A stretch of DNA of 64,000 nucleotides from Heligmosomoides polygyrus polygyrus. Its lineage: Eukaryota; Nematoda; Chromadorea; Rhabditida; Heligmosomidae. Both the position numbers and the translations under genes were made by a program. The DNA lies in the NCBI GenBank assembly GCA_947396885.1, contig OX377203.1:28027253-28091252 (forward strand), read 5' to 3'. The notes beneath the pieces were generated by a model. It was given only the letters and a program-made list of their open reading frames with translations, did not search any database and was not told the origin of the DNA. Of this stretch, positions 33,318-45,442 are shown in pieces; the first letter of the stretch is position 1, and each line of letters opens with the position of its first letter.

Positions 33318-33636
33318 CTGCGTCATATGACCTATCTCAGTCGTTGAAGTTGCGTTATTTCGAGATTTCGTGCCTACATACATTAGCTGAAGAACCGTAT
33401 CGACGCCATCGAATTCGTCTGTCATGGACTGACTGTACTCTTTCCTGAGATTATTAAATTCTCCTAATACGACAACCACATGTTCCGTTCGATGGAGCAC
33501 AACTTGGCTGTGAAAAAGCTCGACGAGTTCGGCGAAGTCCGGATTTAGTTGCCCAACATCCTCGATTCGCGGCCAGATCATTCCTTTAAAGGCGGGATCC
33601 ATTCTTCGGTGTACATTGGCGAAAGGTTGTTGATAA
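33318..33636 (-). CDS. Orphan internal exon, 106 codons, function unknown
   Basis: The exon lies between CTCCACAG and CAG|GTAGGC and is open throughout: YQQPFANVHRRMDPAFKGMI, WPRIEDVGQLNPDFAELVEL, FHSQVVLHRTEHVVVVLGEF and on to TTEIGHMTQ. Composition and the alternation of hydrophobic and charged residues are those of a folded, mostly helical protein. It begins with one base of a split codon and ends in phase 0. I could not place neighbouring exons: a SINE and then the N gap lie downstream, and a mariner relic lies upstream beyond 33.8 kb. It is either part of a gene disturbed by the gap or a retained fragment. Confidence 0.5.
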
Positions 33637-33809
33637 CTGTGGAGAATATACCGAATGAAGTTTGCTTTTAATTGCTTTGTATAAATTAACCTTTTCGGTC
33701 TGAAGCGACATTCCGTGTGGGACACCCTAGTGTTTCGAGGGATTAAGCTTCGCGAGTTCAGGCTCCAGCATTGTGCAGCTGAGATAACTCGTAATCTTGC
33801 GGACGCATT

Positions 33810-34850
33810 TTGCTTAGAATCGCCTTCGAACATACGATGATATTCAAAAGGGTTCAAAAAGCTTCTTCTGGAGATTTCCTCCTCGGGGACAAGCGTGCTC
33901 CTAGTAGGAGGACTTCACTAGGCGATCAGATTTTTAAGAGCAGTCAAACCCAGACACAACTATCAGAAAGATTGCAGCACGTATGGTGCCACTCAACAGT
34001 ATCGAGGCATTTGACCTCAGTCGGCATGGTGAAGAAGAAGAAGCAGAAGTAGATAACTCATGACTTGACCGACGAGCAGCGCTTGACTCCGTTCTGTTCA
34101 CACCTTCTTGTTTGCCTGAAAAACGACGAGCTCTTAGATCGGTTGATAACCGTAGATGAGAAATGGGTTTGCACGAGGGCAGAAGGCGAGGATATGTCTA
34201 GGTGGATAAGTCTTTCCATCATCACTCCTTCCCAAACCGGGTCTCCATCTTAAAACCTATCTTAACTGTCTGGTGCTGCAAAGGTTTAATCCATTACAGC
34301 ACCTTGCTTCTCGGTGAAGCAGTCACAGCAGCGTTCTACTGTTGTGATTTAGAAATTAAGCATGGAAGTTGTAAAAGGTACAGCTCGTAGTGGTGAACAG
34401 AAGGAGACCCATACTGTTCCAGAACAACGTTTGGCCTCATTCTTCAAAAGTCAAAATTAACGCAGTTAGGCGAGGAGAGGTTCTCCTGACAGCGCGGCAG
34501 GAGGTACACCCGCCCCTGCTGGGAGCGTGACGTCAGGAGGTACAGCCGCTGTTCGCGGACCGGAAACTTTTATTTTGCATGCCAAAGGTTTCGTAAGGCA
34601 GCCGCTAGACTCGGTGAAGCCTAGGGGTTGGGGTGGGTGAGCAAGGGGGATGAGAGGAAGATCGCACGCCCTCCAGCAGGGGGCGGGTGTACGTCCTGAC
34701 CGTCCCTCGGTTCTCCTTCATCTTCCTTATTTTTCAGCCCTTTTTCCAACTGATTATCACATTTTCCGAGCTCTCGATGTAATCCTGCGACAGTGGAAGT
34801 TTCATAATCTGCATCAGGGGTGTGTGTAAATGTAGTTTGAAATTCGTTCA
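33810..34850 (+). pseudogene. Mariner transposase relic, interrupted by a MITE
   Basis: Pieces WCHSTVSRHLTSVGMVKKKK, LTDEQRLTPF and LLDRLITVDEKWV mark the N-terminal and first catalytic regions, with stops between them. It is split by the GC-rich element at 34489-34708; beyond it the C-terminal part continues. Confidence 0.75.
34489..34708. mobile_element. GC-rich MITE, 220 bases, with 9-base duplication
   Basis: Flanked by GGTTCTCCT at 34480-34488 and 34709-34717. The ends are imperfect inverted repeats built around GTACACCCGCCCCTGCTGG. It has no coding capacity. A duplication of 8-9 bases points to a hAT- or Mutator-type source. Confidence 0.7.
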
Positions 34851-34967
34851 GTCGTGGAGAGTAATTACGAAGAAACCGTAGTAAATCGTAAATCGTAAAT
34901 CGTAAGACTTACCAAGAGTTGCTCATGGTAAGAGTGACATCTAGTGCAGTATAGCTGAATGTTTATA

Positions 34968-35852
34968 TTAGGTCGGCAACTAATTTCGTGGACTCTCAAG
35001 CGCCTTCAACAAAAGTGTTCATAAACAAATAGCGAGTAACAGTTTTCAATCAAACTAAGATCTTTTGGGATGCGGGACTGCTTCCCATTTATCAGCTACC
35101 TGGCCCATCCCACAGCTGTAGAATTCTTGTGCTTTTGAAGCCAAGAATCCTTGGAGGTGCATTTTGACATGGCCCACATTAATAAATCGTCCTCTAACCA
35201 AGAGGTGCTGCAGCGGGCTATAAAGGTGCTAGTCACTTGGCGCACACCCTGGACTGTAAGATGGGTGAGCTAGATGGTCCCAGCCAAGGTCTTCGATTTA
35301 TTGAAGCTTCCGATTCACGACGTGTGATCTGGCGTTATCTTGCTGAAAGATAATTCCACTCCTGAAAATCTGACTGAACCGATTCTAGAGGAGTTCAGCC
35401 TGCGCGCGGCCAGGTTGAGAACAGTAGATTACAGCATTAATGCTGGAACCGTTCTTGACGAAGTTAACACCTTCTTGACACCACCAAAAGGAGGGAACGC
35501 AGCGAACCGGACGCCTCAAAAAATAGAAGACCTTTAATGGGAGCGTCAAACTCATCCACCTTACAGCCCAGACCTTGCGCCGAGTGACTACTACATCTTT
35601 AGTTTGGTGCAGTACTTCTTGATTGGAAGACGATTTATCAATGTGGTCCAGATCGAAATGCACCTCCAAAGATTCTTGGCCTTAAAAGCACAATAATTCT
35701 ATGGCCGTGGGATAGACCAGCTACCTGATAAATGAAAAGCACTTTTGCGTTCCGAGGTATCTTATCTTGATTAAAGATTGTCATTTGTTATTTGTTAATA
35801 AATACTTTTGCTGAAGTTTCTTGAGAGTCTACGAAATTAGTTGCCAACCTAA
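34968..35852. mobile_element. Palindromic mariner derivative
   Basis: Inverted ends begin TTAGGTCGGCAACTAATTTC on the left and TTAGGTTGGCAACTAATTTC read from the right. The right arm encodes the transposase C-terminus (HPPYSPDLAPSDYYIF, RGIDQLPDK). The left arm, to about 35205, is an inverted copy of the same region. Only a short unrelated or middle piece lies between. Confidence 0.75.
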
Positions 35853-35859
35853 TAGATAT

Positions 35860-36830
35860 TCCTGCTAATGTTATTACAAAATGATCCAACATTTGTTTAT
35901 TTGTCGTGTCATTTTTATTCTAAGCTGGGCAGTTTTCCTGCCAAATTTTCCCTTTACTTCCACTTTTTGTTCTGGTCAGGCGAGGCGCGAGGGTCTCAAA
36001 CCAAATTTTATGTCGCACCTATAAGCCCTCAACAAACTACCTGAAGCAGTCAAAGTCCGACCTTCACCAGAAGAAGGTAAGGCTGTGATGTTGGTGGGAC
36101 TCCCAGAGAGGGCTCTACCACGTGAAACTGGCACCTCAGTGTGTAGCGGTGCAGAACACAACACCGAGCCGCGCTTCTTCGGGGAGTCTGCTCCCTCTCT
36201 TCACTCGCCGAGCTCAACAGCACCCCGCGGCCATTCACAGAGGCCACCGTACTCTCCTAGGGGTAGTCCCTATAAAAGGAGAGGTCCGAGTAACTACTAG
36301 CGCGGCCCCTCCCCTCGTCGCCCGGCTGCCTCCTTGACCGAGCTGGCCTCGCTTCCCCTACGTAGGCATTAAGGCCCCTCGTCTATTCTTCCTTCTTGTC
36401 TATATATGTATGATTTTGTACGATGCTGTAAGGTGTAAATTTATGTAAGATAAATCCTCTTCCTTCAAGCTTTATGTGCTTCTTACCCACTACGGGTCCA
36501 GCTCTTTAGGAGCTTCTTCTGCAGTTGACAAACCGGACCGCTAGGTTTGTTACAAGTGACTGCGAACATTTACGCTATCCACCTGCAATGGTGAATGAGA
36601 CCACGCAGCGGAAACAATGCTTACTTTCTTCACGACAATGCGCGGCCACATATTGCAAAGATGTCTCACCAAAATTTTCGGTAAAGTTGATTTGAACTCG
36701 AAACCACTCTGTCGTGCTGCGACATAGGAACATCAAAATACTACGACGCTAAAATGAAGTGAGAATGAGCTATTAGAGAAAGGAGAATGGGCATATCTTT
36801 CTTGCCATTTACGAAAATTTATGATTTACG
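35860..36830. other. GC-rich segment with TATA box, possible solo LTR
   Basis: CCTATAAAAGGAGAGGTCCG at about 36268 is a good TATA context. It is followed about 150 bases on by TGTAAGGTGTAAATTTATGT, which could be a polyadenylation region. No matching second copy or coding region, so LTR identity is a guess. Confidence 0.25.
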
Positions 36831-36831
36831 A

Positions 36832-37123
36832 GGGCGCGTGTAGCGCAGTCGCAGGAGGCGCGACTGTCGCGTGCACCCGATACCAGGTTTCTGGTTCGGA
36901 TTTCCCGCCCAGGCCAACCAAGCCTTCCATCCCTCCGGGGTCGGTGAATTGGTACCAGACTTGTCTGATAAGGATAAAGCGCTGACTTGTTATCGGCTGG
37001 CCACCGCAAGTCATTGTATGGCCACATACGCATTCATGTCGCCTCCACGACATCCCGTAGAAATAGAATGCGATGGCGCATCCCAAAAGGGATTGAGTAA
37101 CGCCGTCCTTTATCCTTATCCTT
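36832..37123 (+). mobile_element. tRNA-derived SINE, family A, intact copy
   Basis: Full-length copy of 292 bases with A box TAGCGCAGTCGC, the B-box-like block and the CCTTTATCCTTATCC tail. It is flanked by a perfect 12-base duplication TATGATTTACGA (36820-36831 and 37124-37135), so the insertion is recent compared with most copies. Confidence 0.87.
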
Positions 37124-37605
37124 TATGATTTACGACCTAAAATGTCATACCCCTGATCTGGACCGCCCTGGAACCGTTCTCCGACACTTCTTTGATTCTT
37201 GTGACCTAATTGTTGTTGTAGAGGAACATACGCATCACAGAAACGTTGGGAAACAACGTAGAATCGAATGGCTTTTACTTTGATGAAAAAAGTTGTGTAT
37301 TAGCCGAGTTATGACATTTTGGACTGCAACGTCCGTTACGGCACTTACCATTGCAAGAACCTAGTATTTGAAGAGCGAGATTCTCGCTGTGGTTTCCTTT
37401 CCGTCATTCGGACATACGCCTGAATTCCTTCCGCGGCAAGCATGATTCGATCAAGTTGGTTATGTCAGCGATGGATACTGGAGTGGTTTTGTTGCTTTAA
37501 AAATTCGCTTGAAAATCCTGAATTGAGAGCCTAGACTTGTTGTTCGCGAAGAATGCAAGAAAGCATCCAGCTGCCCAACGAATCCCTAAGCGCTCCAGCG
37601 CGATA

Positions 37606-37686
37606 TGCATGAGAAGCACAGCACCCAGACCCAAGTCAAGGAGGCGAAGGTGCTGCAGCTCCCCGCTGAAGCTCGTGCTGACGAGG
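37606..37686 (+). CDS. Possible first exon, 27 codons
   Basis: After an in-frame stop, an ATG opens MHEKHSTQTQVKEAKVLQLP and ends ARADE at a consensus GAG|GTGAGT donor. The codons look like real coding sequence. The sequence just downstream (37700-38000) is strongly GC-rich. No second exon was found on this strand, so this stays a candidate. Confidence 0.3.
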
Positions 37687-37689
37687 TGA

Positions 37690-39000
37690 GTGATGGAATG
37701 ATTGATTGATCGTGATCGGTCAGGAGCGCCTCTCGTCGTCGGGACGGCGGCGGCGGCGGCCGGCGGTTCCTCTCAAGCACGGCCGGCCGTGTTTCACCCC
37801 GGTGCGCGCCATAAATTGTTTTATGGGACGATTAGATGCTGTTACCCCCGAGTGTCGACTTCGATGCTCTGCTTTGGTACACACGCACGGTGGCTGCTGC
37901 TCCTCACCGCCAGCAGGTGCGGCTCGCCCCGGCAGCACGGTCCTCCACATGGACGACATTCGCCCCGAGGTGGCGGTCTTCTCCCGACGTCCTCTTCACT
38001 TCGCCTTATCAATCGATTCGTGTGATTTATGGCACTCTTAAGAGCATGCATAGATTTAACGACAATTCGCTAGTGAGCTAGGTAGTGTCTCCGCCGGTCC
38101 GAAGACTGAAGACCGTCTTTACCTACCACACGCTGCAGCGCTTAAAGGCCTAGAGCCTGTCAAGTCGGCCGAAATGTTCTGCCACTTTTCTCGCATGCCG
38201 ATCTCTGTCACGAAAATTACTTCTACTCAGCCTATTTTGCGTCAGTATCAGCTTCTTTCAGAACTGTGGAGGTAGGGATGGGTAGGTGGAAGGGAAAGGA
38301 ACGTCAGAAACGTACGGTTCCCCTTTACAGGTAGATAGTTGTTCAACAGCTACCTATCTAGAAAGGTCCTCAGAAAACAAAAGAAGCTATGATAAAAGAG
38401 ATTACAATGCGTTTCATAGTTATAGATTACTTCAATAAAACTGAAGAATTGATAGAAAGAAGCGTGACATCAAAGTTAGGCAAAATCTTACTTCACTCAA
38501 ACTTACTAACCTAACTTGCTGAGGCTGAAACTTACTAAAGCTTCGATCACAACCATTCCTTCGTGTAGGAAACCCTTCTACCTATCGTAGAAATGAGGAC
38601 TTTCAAAATTCTTAGAGCTCTTCTGACGAAATGTTTTGATCGTAACATACCCATTTATTTATTTTAGTTATTTATATATTCAAAACATAGACAATGAGTA
38701 TTCGCATTACGAATTAACAAACAACAACAACAAACATATGTAAACTGCTCAGCTATTATAGAAATAAATTCTTTTACAACCATGTTTTCAACAACACTTC
38801 GTCTATTCCTAAATCGAGATGCTCGTCAAGAGGTGGGACACGTTCTAAAGGCTCGCGCAGACAGACTCGCTACATCTCCGTACTTCCCAAGCAGCTAATT
38901 AAAATCCATGCAAGGATTCAATCTGCTGCTTGGATTCATGAGGAATCTGTACGCCATGAAGCCTGGCCTAACTCCCATCCTTGATCCAACTTTGAGTGTT
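37690..39000. other. GC-rich island, then AT-rich noncoding DNA
   Basis: 37700-38000 is GC-rich with overlapping frames on both strands. It directly follows the possible exon at 37606-37686. From 38.1 kb on, only AT-rich sequence with TTTATTTATTT runs. Confidence 0.35.
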
Positions 39001-39027
39001 CCTCTTGCGGCTCTCGTCAGGATGCCG

Positions 39028-39905
39028 TCAAAGAACTCTATGGGTTGATAGAAAGCCTATTAGTAAGAATAGTGTCAGTGTCGAAGGACCTAAAAACGGA
39101 TTAGGTTCAGGGCCATGTCGTATTAGGTTGTAGTTCCTTGAATAACCTGTATCACCTGTATCGCCTGTCGTCCCGTTGATCATCGACTTGTGCGAGCGGG
39201 CGCTAGCAGCGTCTCCATCGTCCCTGTCGCGTGCCAAAACGCTCCAATGGTTCCTCCTCGCTCGAGGGACACGAAGGGCGTCATATCGGTCGATCAGGGC
39301 TTTCACGAAGAAATCCGACCAACGCGTTGGTGGGCGTCCTGGTGTTCCCTTGACATCCCGCGGAATCCAGTCGGTAACGGCTCTCGTCCATCGGGTGTCT
39401 GCGAAGCGCATTACGTGGCCAGCCCACGCAATTTTCAACGTCCTGGCCCATGAGACAGCGTCCCTGATTTTCGAACGTCGGTGAAGCTCGGAACTCCGGA
39501 GGCCTTCTCTCACTTGCATGAGTCGTGTCACTCCGGGCATCGTCCTCTCGATTCCACGCTGCGCGACGCTGATCGTGTGTTCATCCTGCTTTCGTATAGC
39601 CCAGGTCTCTGAGGCGTATGTTAGGGCAGGAAGAACAGTGGAGTGGAATAGGTGGGCACGGAGTCCGACGTTCTTCGTCTTCTTCGCGACTTCTTCGACA
39701 CTCTTGAAAGCTCCCCAAGCTGCACGTTTCCTACTGCTCAGTTCCGGCGCTAGATCGTTGGCCATATTGACTTCGCGACCCAGATACACGAAGCTGGAGC
39801 ATTCGGAGATGCTCGTTCCGTTGAGCGAGAATGGGGCACTGAAACTTGTCCGCTCCTCATAGACATCGTCTTCCTAGGACTCAGCTGCAGTCCAACGTTA
39901 GCACT
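39028..39905 (-). pseudogene. RTE-type non-LTR retrotransposon, C-terminal part
   Basis: A 253-codon frame encodes the end of an RTE reverse transcriptase: YLGREVNMANDL, AWGAFKSVEEVAKKTKN, LTYASETWAIRKQDEH, RSKIRDAVSWARTLKIAWAG, GRPPTRWSDFF. The 3' tail has GATACAGG repeats, as is usual for RTE. The 5' side is cut at about 39905 after a frameshift. The long open frame implies a fairly young insertion. Confidence 0.88.
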
Positions 39906-40017
39906 ATTGAATAACACCTCATCATAAAGTTCTTAGTGGAGTCGTTTTGGGCGTCGTAAATATAACAGCCTTCCACGGCAACCATTATAGATGTACTCGG
40001 TACAGAAGATGTAAATA

Positions 40018-40952
40018 TTAGGTTGTCCGAAATGTTCTCAGCGTGTTGTGTTACTATTTTTCATTCATCTATTATTAAATAAAAATAGAGTAAATAGGAG
40101 AGTAGAGTGGTAGAATAGAGTAAAGCTAGACTTCAGTAAAACTGCTGTCGCGAATGCTTCGAAACGCCTTGGGAAGGTGAAAAAGCTAGAAAGATAGGTG
40201 CCCTACGAGTTGAGTGAGCAGCAAAAATTGTCACGTTTCGAGATCTGTTCTCTTCCTTTTCGCAACAAAACTGACCCGTTTTTGGATCGAATAATCATAT
40301 GTGATGGAAAGTGGATTCTGTGTGATAACAGGAACCGTCCCGGACAGTGGTTGGACCGCCAACGAACCCTCCCAAAGGCATTTTCCAAAGGCGACCTCCA
40401 CCAAAAAAAGGTAATGCTCACTGTAGTGGTCGGCGGCTGGTGTGATCCATTACAACTTTTGGTACCAAGCCAAACGATCACAGCAGGGTTCTTCTGTAAG
40501 GAAATCAACGAAATGCACCGAAAATTGCGTCAACATGAGCCCACATTAGTCAACAGAAGCGGTCCGATTCTTTTGCACGAAAACGCCCGCCCCCAAACCT
40601 TTCACAAATCACTATTCGAAAATTGAATGAATTAAGGGTTGAAGTTCTGCCTCACCCGTTATATTCGCCAGACCTCTCACCACTCGACTACCACCTTTTC
40701 AAACACTTTCAGAACTTCCTCGCTGCTAAAACCTTCACCAATCAGGACCAAGCCAAAAAAGCTTTCGTGGAATTGGTCGAATCTCGACCACCTAGTTTTT
40801 TTCGCTGGTGGGATAAGTCGACTATTGGCCCGTTGGCAAAAGTGTGCTGATTCGAGAGATGCTTATTCCGACTAAATCCGATAAGATTTGAGAAAGTTAT
40901 GGCAGTCCAAAGCGAGGCACCCAAAACGCTTAGAACTTTCCGGACAACCTAA
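40018..40952 (+). pseudogene. Mariner with near-complete C-terminal transposase
   Basis: Inverted repeats TTAGGTTGTCCGAAATGTTC and, from the right, TTAGGTTGTCCGGAAAGTTC. The transposase is readable from VPYELSEQQKLSRFEIC through IICDGKWILCDNR, GPILLHENARPQ and LYSPDLSPLDYHLFKHF to RWWDKSTIGPLAKV. The N-terminal DNA-binding half is missing, one stop lies after the second catalytic block, and the second catalytic Asp is Glu (LHENARP). So it is a deleted, inactive copy, but the best preserved one here. Confidence 0.85.
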
Positions 40953-40954
40953 TA

Positions 40955-43830
40955 TTGGGCGACTTTGTTAGACTTGAAGAAGAAATGTCTTATCGTTAGC
41001 AGTTGTCCACTGCAAGGTTTGTTGGAGCGCTGTAGCAATCAACGAGAATTTTGGTCTAGCTGGTGGCGGTTTTGCAAATCCCATAGTAGGCTCCGACTCC
41101 CACGCCTATAGCAACGATCTGGTGCAGACAAAGAAGCGTTTGCATCAAACAGAGAGGCATTCGATACCGGGTCTAGGTCTCAAAGAAGGCCTTGTCAAAG
41201 ACACAGTTGCGTGTTAGCGAAGAAGCCGTTTAAAATCGTCTCAAAAAGAATACCAGAAACCCCAGAATTCCCTCTAAATTCCGCATCGGTACTGCAAAGC
41301 GAACACCTAAAATCTCCACTAAGAACCGTTAAAACTCATTAATGGTAGTTCGCACTGATTATGTCTAAAGTCCTCATAAACCTGTAGAAAGCCTCCACGA
41401 ATGAAGAATCGTGCACCGTGATACTTCAAGAGGCGTACAATAACTGAGGTAAGGTCTTCTTGAGATTCCATGTAAGGTGTTTAGCCGTGGTGTTTTAGAG
41501 ATGGCTCAGAAGCGGTGTAGAGAACATTCTATAGTAGATTTATTTAATGCCTTCGTCGCAATGTGACTTTTCGTTTGCTTGTCGCACCCGGTTGTTATAG
41601 GAAAGTTTCTTGGTGGACAAAGCTAAACCAAGAAGATGAATAACCTTTCAGTTGATCAATGTGTAGTGTAGGGAAGGGAAAGAATGGTTCAAGGAAAAAG
41701 CGCTATGCTTTCGCCTGGCATCGCTTGAGGTTGGCCGGAACCAATAAAGCTCATCGCCTGCTCACTGGATTCAATTGGCTCTACTTTAATGCAAAGAAGC
41801 ATCTGAATCGAGGAGGAGGCCGTTGTTATTAGCTGGTGTAGATATGCGGTTATTCTGATTTTCCATCAGTTTTACGCCCTTTGATTTATTTTACCATTGA
41901 CATGTGAAGTTCTATCCTCTCGGAATGCTAGGATAGAAACTCGACCCCACCCCCTCGCCAACTCGGCCGTACATCCCGCCCCGCCGCCGTGAAGTATATG
42001 TGAGGCGCTACTCAGCAGCAATGAAGGGACTTCAAGTTTTTCCGAATAATCTTAATATTCGGAGAAATTTCGTCGGAAATCCGATTGTCTTGCCACTCTG
42101 GCACTTTTACTGTTGAAAAGAACAAGGATTTTTCATATTCGTTCCTTAGCAACTAAAGAGAGGCCATCTTTAAGGCGTGGACGAGCTTGTGGCCTGTTGA
42201 GGTGAATAATTTGTCCAGTAATTTTGTTGAAGCTCTTCAGGAGCTGTTTGGATGTGTGTTTCATTATTTTATTTTCACCTTATGGTTAATTTTGCTTTCA
42301 TGCAAGAAAAGGTAGTTCTTTAAGAAGGCTAAAATTAGATACGTTCAAGATCATTTATCAGAAGAGGATCAAATGCTAAAACTCGAAATCCCTTCAATAC
42401 ATGTGTGCGGAGGCTTCCCGACGCGATATGAATGATGTTTCAAAAGATTGGGGGAAGTTGGACGCTGCCACATTCTTAGGACGGACTTTAATTATGGTGC
42501 GCACTGTATATCAGAGGTTCGGAAAGGTCATAAAGCTGTTCTTACCCTAGGTCGCACTTGTTAGTCTGGAAGAACTTCACGGCAAAAAGGGTGTCATGTG
42601 GGAGGAGTACCACTTGTTTTCACGAACCGTCCACGGTGCACGTAGGCGTGTTTACTAGCCCTTTCTACGGCAGAATAGTTTTCGTAGCGACCATCCTCTT
42701 TAGCCCTAAACACAGGAGCAACGTTCTCTACCAACAGAGGCCAGGTTCTCACTTGTGTTTGCATTCGGGTCCTGCTGGTTTAACTGACTCAGAATCGTCT
42801 ACCCTCTTGGAGCGCGACTGGCCGATAGACATCGAGCGATTCTCGTCCGTTCCTAAACCTGCGGCAAAGTGGCAAACATGCGGCAATTCTTTCGCTGCAG
42901 GGCTCACCGTTCCAGCTTTATTGGGGAGTTTTTGACACCTAGAATGTCCCGCTTGCAGTCGTTGAAAATTTAACTCAATAGCCAAGGTAACATCAATTAT
43001 TTTTTCCAGAAAAGAGAGAGTTTTTGTCAACCTAATACATTCATAGCAACAGCTCCTTGGAAGCTCTGGAGCGAACTGCTCCCAAGTTTTCAAGGCAACA
43101 TAGCTTTTCAATGTGACCCTAACTCTTCTTCATGGTTGTCTGCATTTTACTCAGACGTTTTTTGACCGAGGAAGGATATGGAGCCGACCTCTTGCTGCAT
43201 TCGAGAGCAGCGTTCAAGTTGCTTTCTAAGAACTGCGAGTACATAAGGAATCTTCAACAGTGGTAGAGCAGATTGCAATTTCGTCTAGCTCAACAAGCTA
43301 GAGCAGTCATGCCTTGCTTGACTGAAAGCCGAGCATACTCAGTTCCGTTTAAATCATTCGGCGAATTTGTCTCTTCGGCTAGACGTTGAGGCTTTAAACT
43401 CCTTTGCTGGAGCAAAGCCCAATACGATCTTGAACGCAAACACGTCTCAAGTCTTCTCAATGATTACGCTTCTCAGTGACAAGAAGCTGATCCTTGACTT
43501 AGCTTCGAAAATTGAAAGGCAAGTACAGCGCCATTTCCATTAAGGGTATTATAATCCACCATAAGCCTAGGCAAGTTCATTGCTTTAATGGAACCGCAAT
43601 CCTCTATCCCCCAAAAATGAGCTCAACATTTCACCACCGGTCACGAATAAGTACAGACGCCTTTAAAACAGTCAAACTCCCACATTAACAGCGTTTCTGA
43701 CTTTCCAAAGATTGGTTGCCATTTCTGAGCTATTCTGTCTCGGAATGTCTGCATTTGTGTTTTTCATGAGAATTCAGAGAATTTCTGCACGAACTCCTGA
43801 AACACGAGCGTTAGCCGTGATTGCATGTAA
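40955..43830. other. No gene seen
   Basis: Opposed frames of about 120 codons at 42558-43111 overlap each other and have no splice context or family. Confidence 0.45.
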
Positions 43831-43831
43831 A

Positions 43832-44108
43832 CGATAAAGGACGGCGTTTATCAGCCTGTTTTGGGATGCGCCACGCATTCTACTCCTACCTGATTTCTTG
43901 GGGAAATTCGAATACGCATTCGGCCTATATAGAGAATTGCGGTGGCCACCTGATGGACAAGTTAGTGTTCCGTTCTTTTCAAAGAATTCTGGTGCAAACT
44001 CATCAATCCTGTAAGGATGGAAGGCTCGGTTGACCGGAGCGGGAGACCCGAACTAGGGATCAGTACGCGACTTCCAGCCCCTTCTTGGACTGTGCTACCA
44101 CGCACCCG
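43832..44108 (-). mobile_element. tRNA-derived SINE, family A, diverged
   Basis: Inverted, nearly full length, with many substitutions; begins GATAAAGGACGGCGTTTATC and ends at the tRNA-like head near 44108. Confidence 0.7.
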
Positions 44109-44387
44109 TTACGATATATACACTAATACAGGTGTAGAAGGAGAAAATTTCAAAATGTTGGATAGGGTAAAACTGCTTGCTGTAGAGGAGGTTCAGAGTG
44201 GACCCTACTCTTTGAGCTCGAATACAAGTCTTCTCCAAATCTTGACAGCAAGCAACCATAATCCACTTTCTTATGGGTTTTTGTGCAAGAACGGTTATCA
44301 GCGACTTTGTGCTGAAGACTGTCCAATTGATTACTTATACATTGAAGGCCAGAATATAGAATGTACATAGATAAAATGTTCTCTCTT

Positions 44388-44562
44388 GATTATCGATGCA
44401 GTGTTCTTGAGCTGTTCACCATGAGTTAGTAGTTTGTTAGTAGTTCTGCGAATGTTTCCGACTTTTCCAGGCTCCGAAGAAGGCGAAACTCGCCGAAACG
44501 TCAGCCTAATAAAAGACGTTAACAATCTTGGTGAACAGCTCAAGAACACTGCATCGATAATC
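44388..44562. repeat. Interspersed repeat with perfect 33-base inverted ends
   Basis: The arm GATTATCGATGCAGTGTTCT continues to TTCACC (44388-44420) and returns inverted at 44530-44562. The core GAAGGCGAAACTCGCCGAAA is shared with diverged copies near 47715-47815 and 53145-53215. Confidence 0.7.
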
Positions 44563-45442
44563 AGGAACGTCATGCCAAGATTCATTGAAAGTCGAACCTG
44601 GGCCGTACTATAGGATATTCTCTCTTGATTCCTTCTTTTCTTGCTTCTTTTGAAAAATTTGCAACGATTTAAGTAGAATATATGTCTCATGCCACAGACG
44701 CGGTCCCGACGACCGTTTACTTACGTTATGGCAGAAGTTGTTGAAAAAGATGAATCAAGATGAATCATGTTTTTTGTGGTATCGAACACAACATCTGGCT
44801 GTTCTGAGAGAGAATTTCTTTTCGTAAGAGATGAAACACCGCTTAAACCCTCGGCTGGTCACAACAGATATACATTGCCGCTCACGGTAAAGAAACGGTT
44901 TGCGACGGATTGATCTGTCGCGGACTCTTTATACCCGCGCGACCTAAACAGAATTGTAGGCATGATACGCATAAAGATGGCCTCCATGATACCCGATAAA
45001 AGTAAAATGCGTGGCTCCTCCAACAGAGGGAAGCAGTTATTGGCTAGCGTCAACATTTTACTATTTACTGTACGCCGTAATGCTCCGTTCAGTTAGAATG
45101 AGAGCCTATTTCATAAGAGAAGCGGAGAAAGAGTACATATGAAAAAGCGCCCCTGTGTGGAACCTTGATTCACTTCCTATCGTTAACAGCGAAATTCGGA
45201 ATTTTCAATTTGCATCTGGTGGAGCAACTTTAGCCACCTGCAGGAACAACGATTCACACCTCAGCTTTTAAAAGCCGGCAAATCAGCAGCGGTCGATTGT
45301 ATTTTGTTGAAGGAGGCGCCAGGAAGTCTTCGGGAGCAGGAATATATTTTATTAAAGGAGTCGTTAGTCGAAGTTATGTGCATATCAGGACTGCCCAAAA
45401 TTTTTTGGGTTCAAGTTCTAGTACAGACGCTAGAAGAATATG

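Noticed and set aside
42558..43111. Opposed frames of 120-125 codons
   Set aside because: Both strands are open over the same region with no splice context, no family and unremarkable composition.
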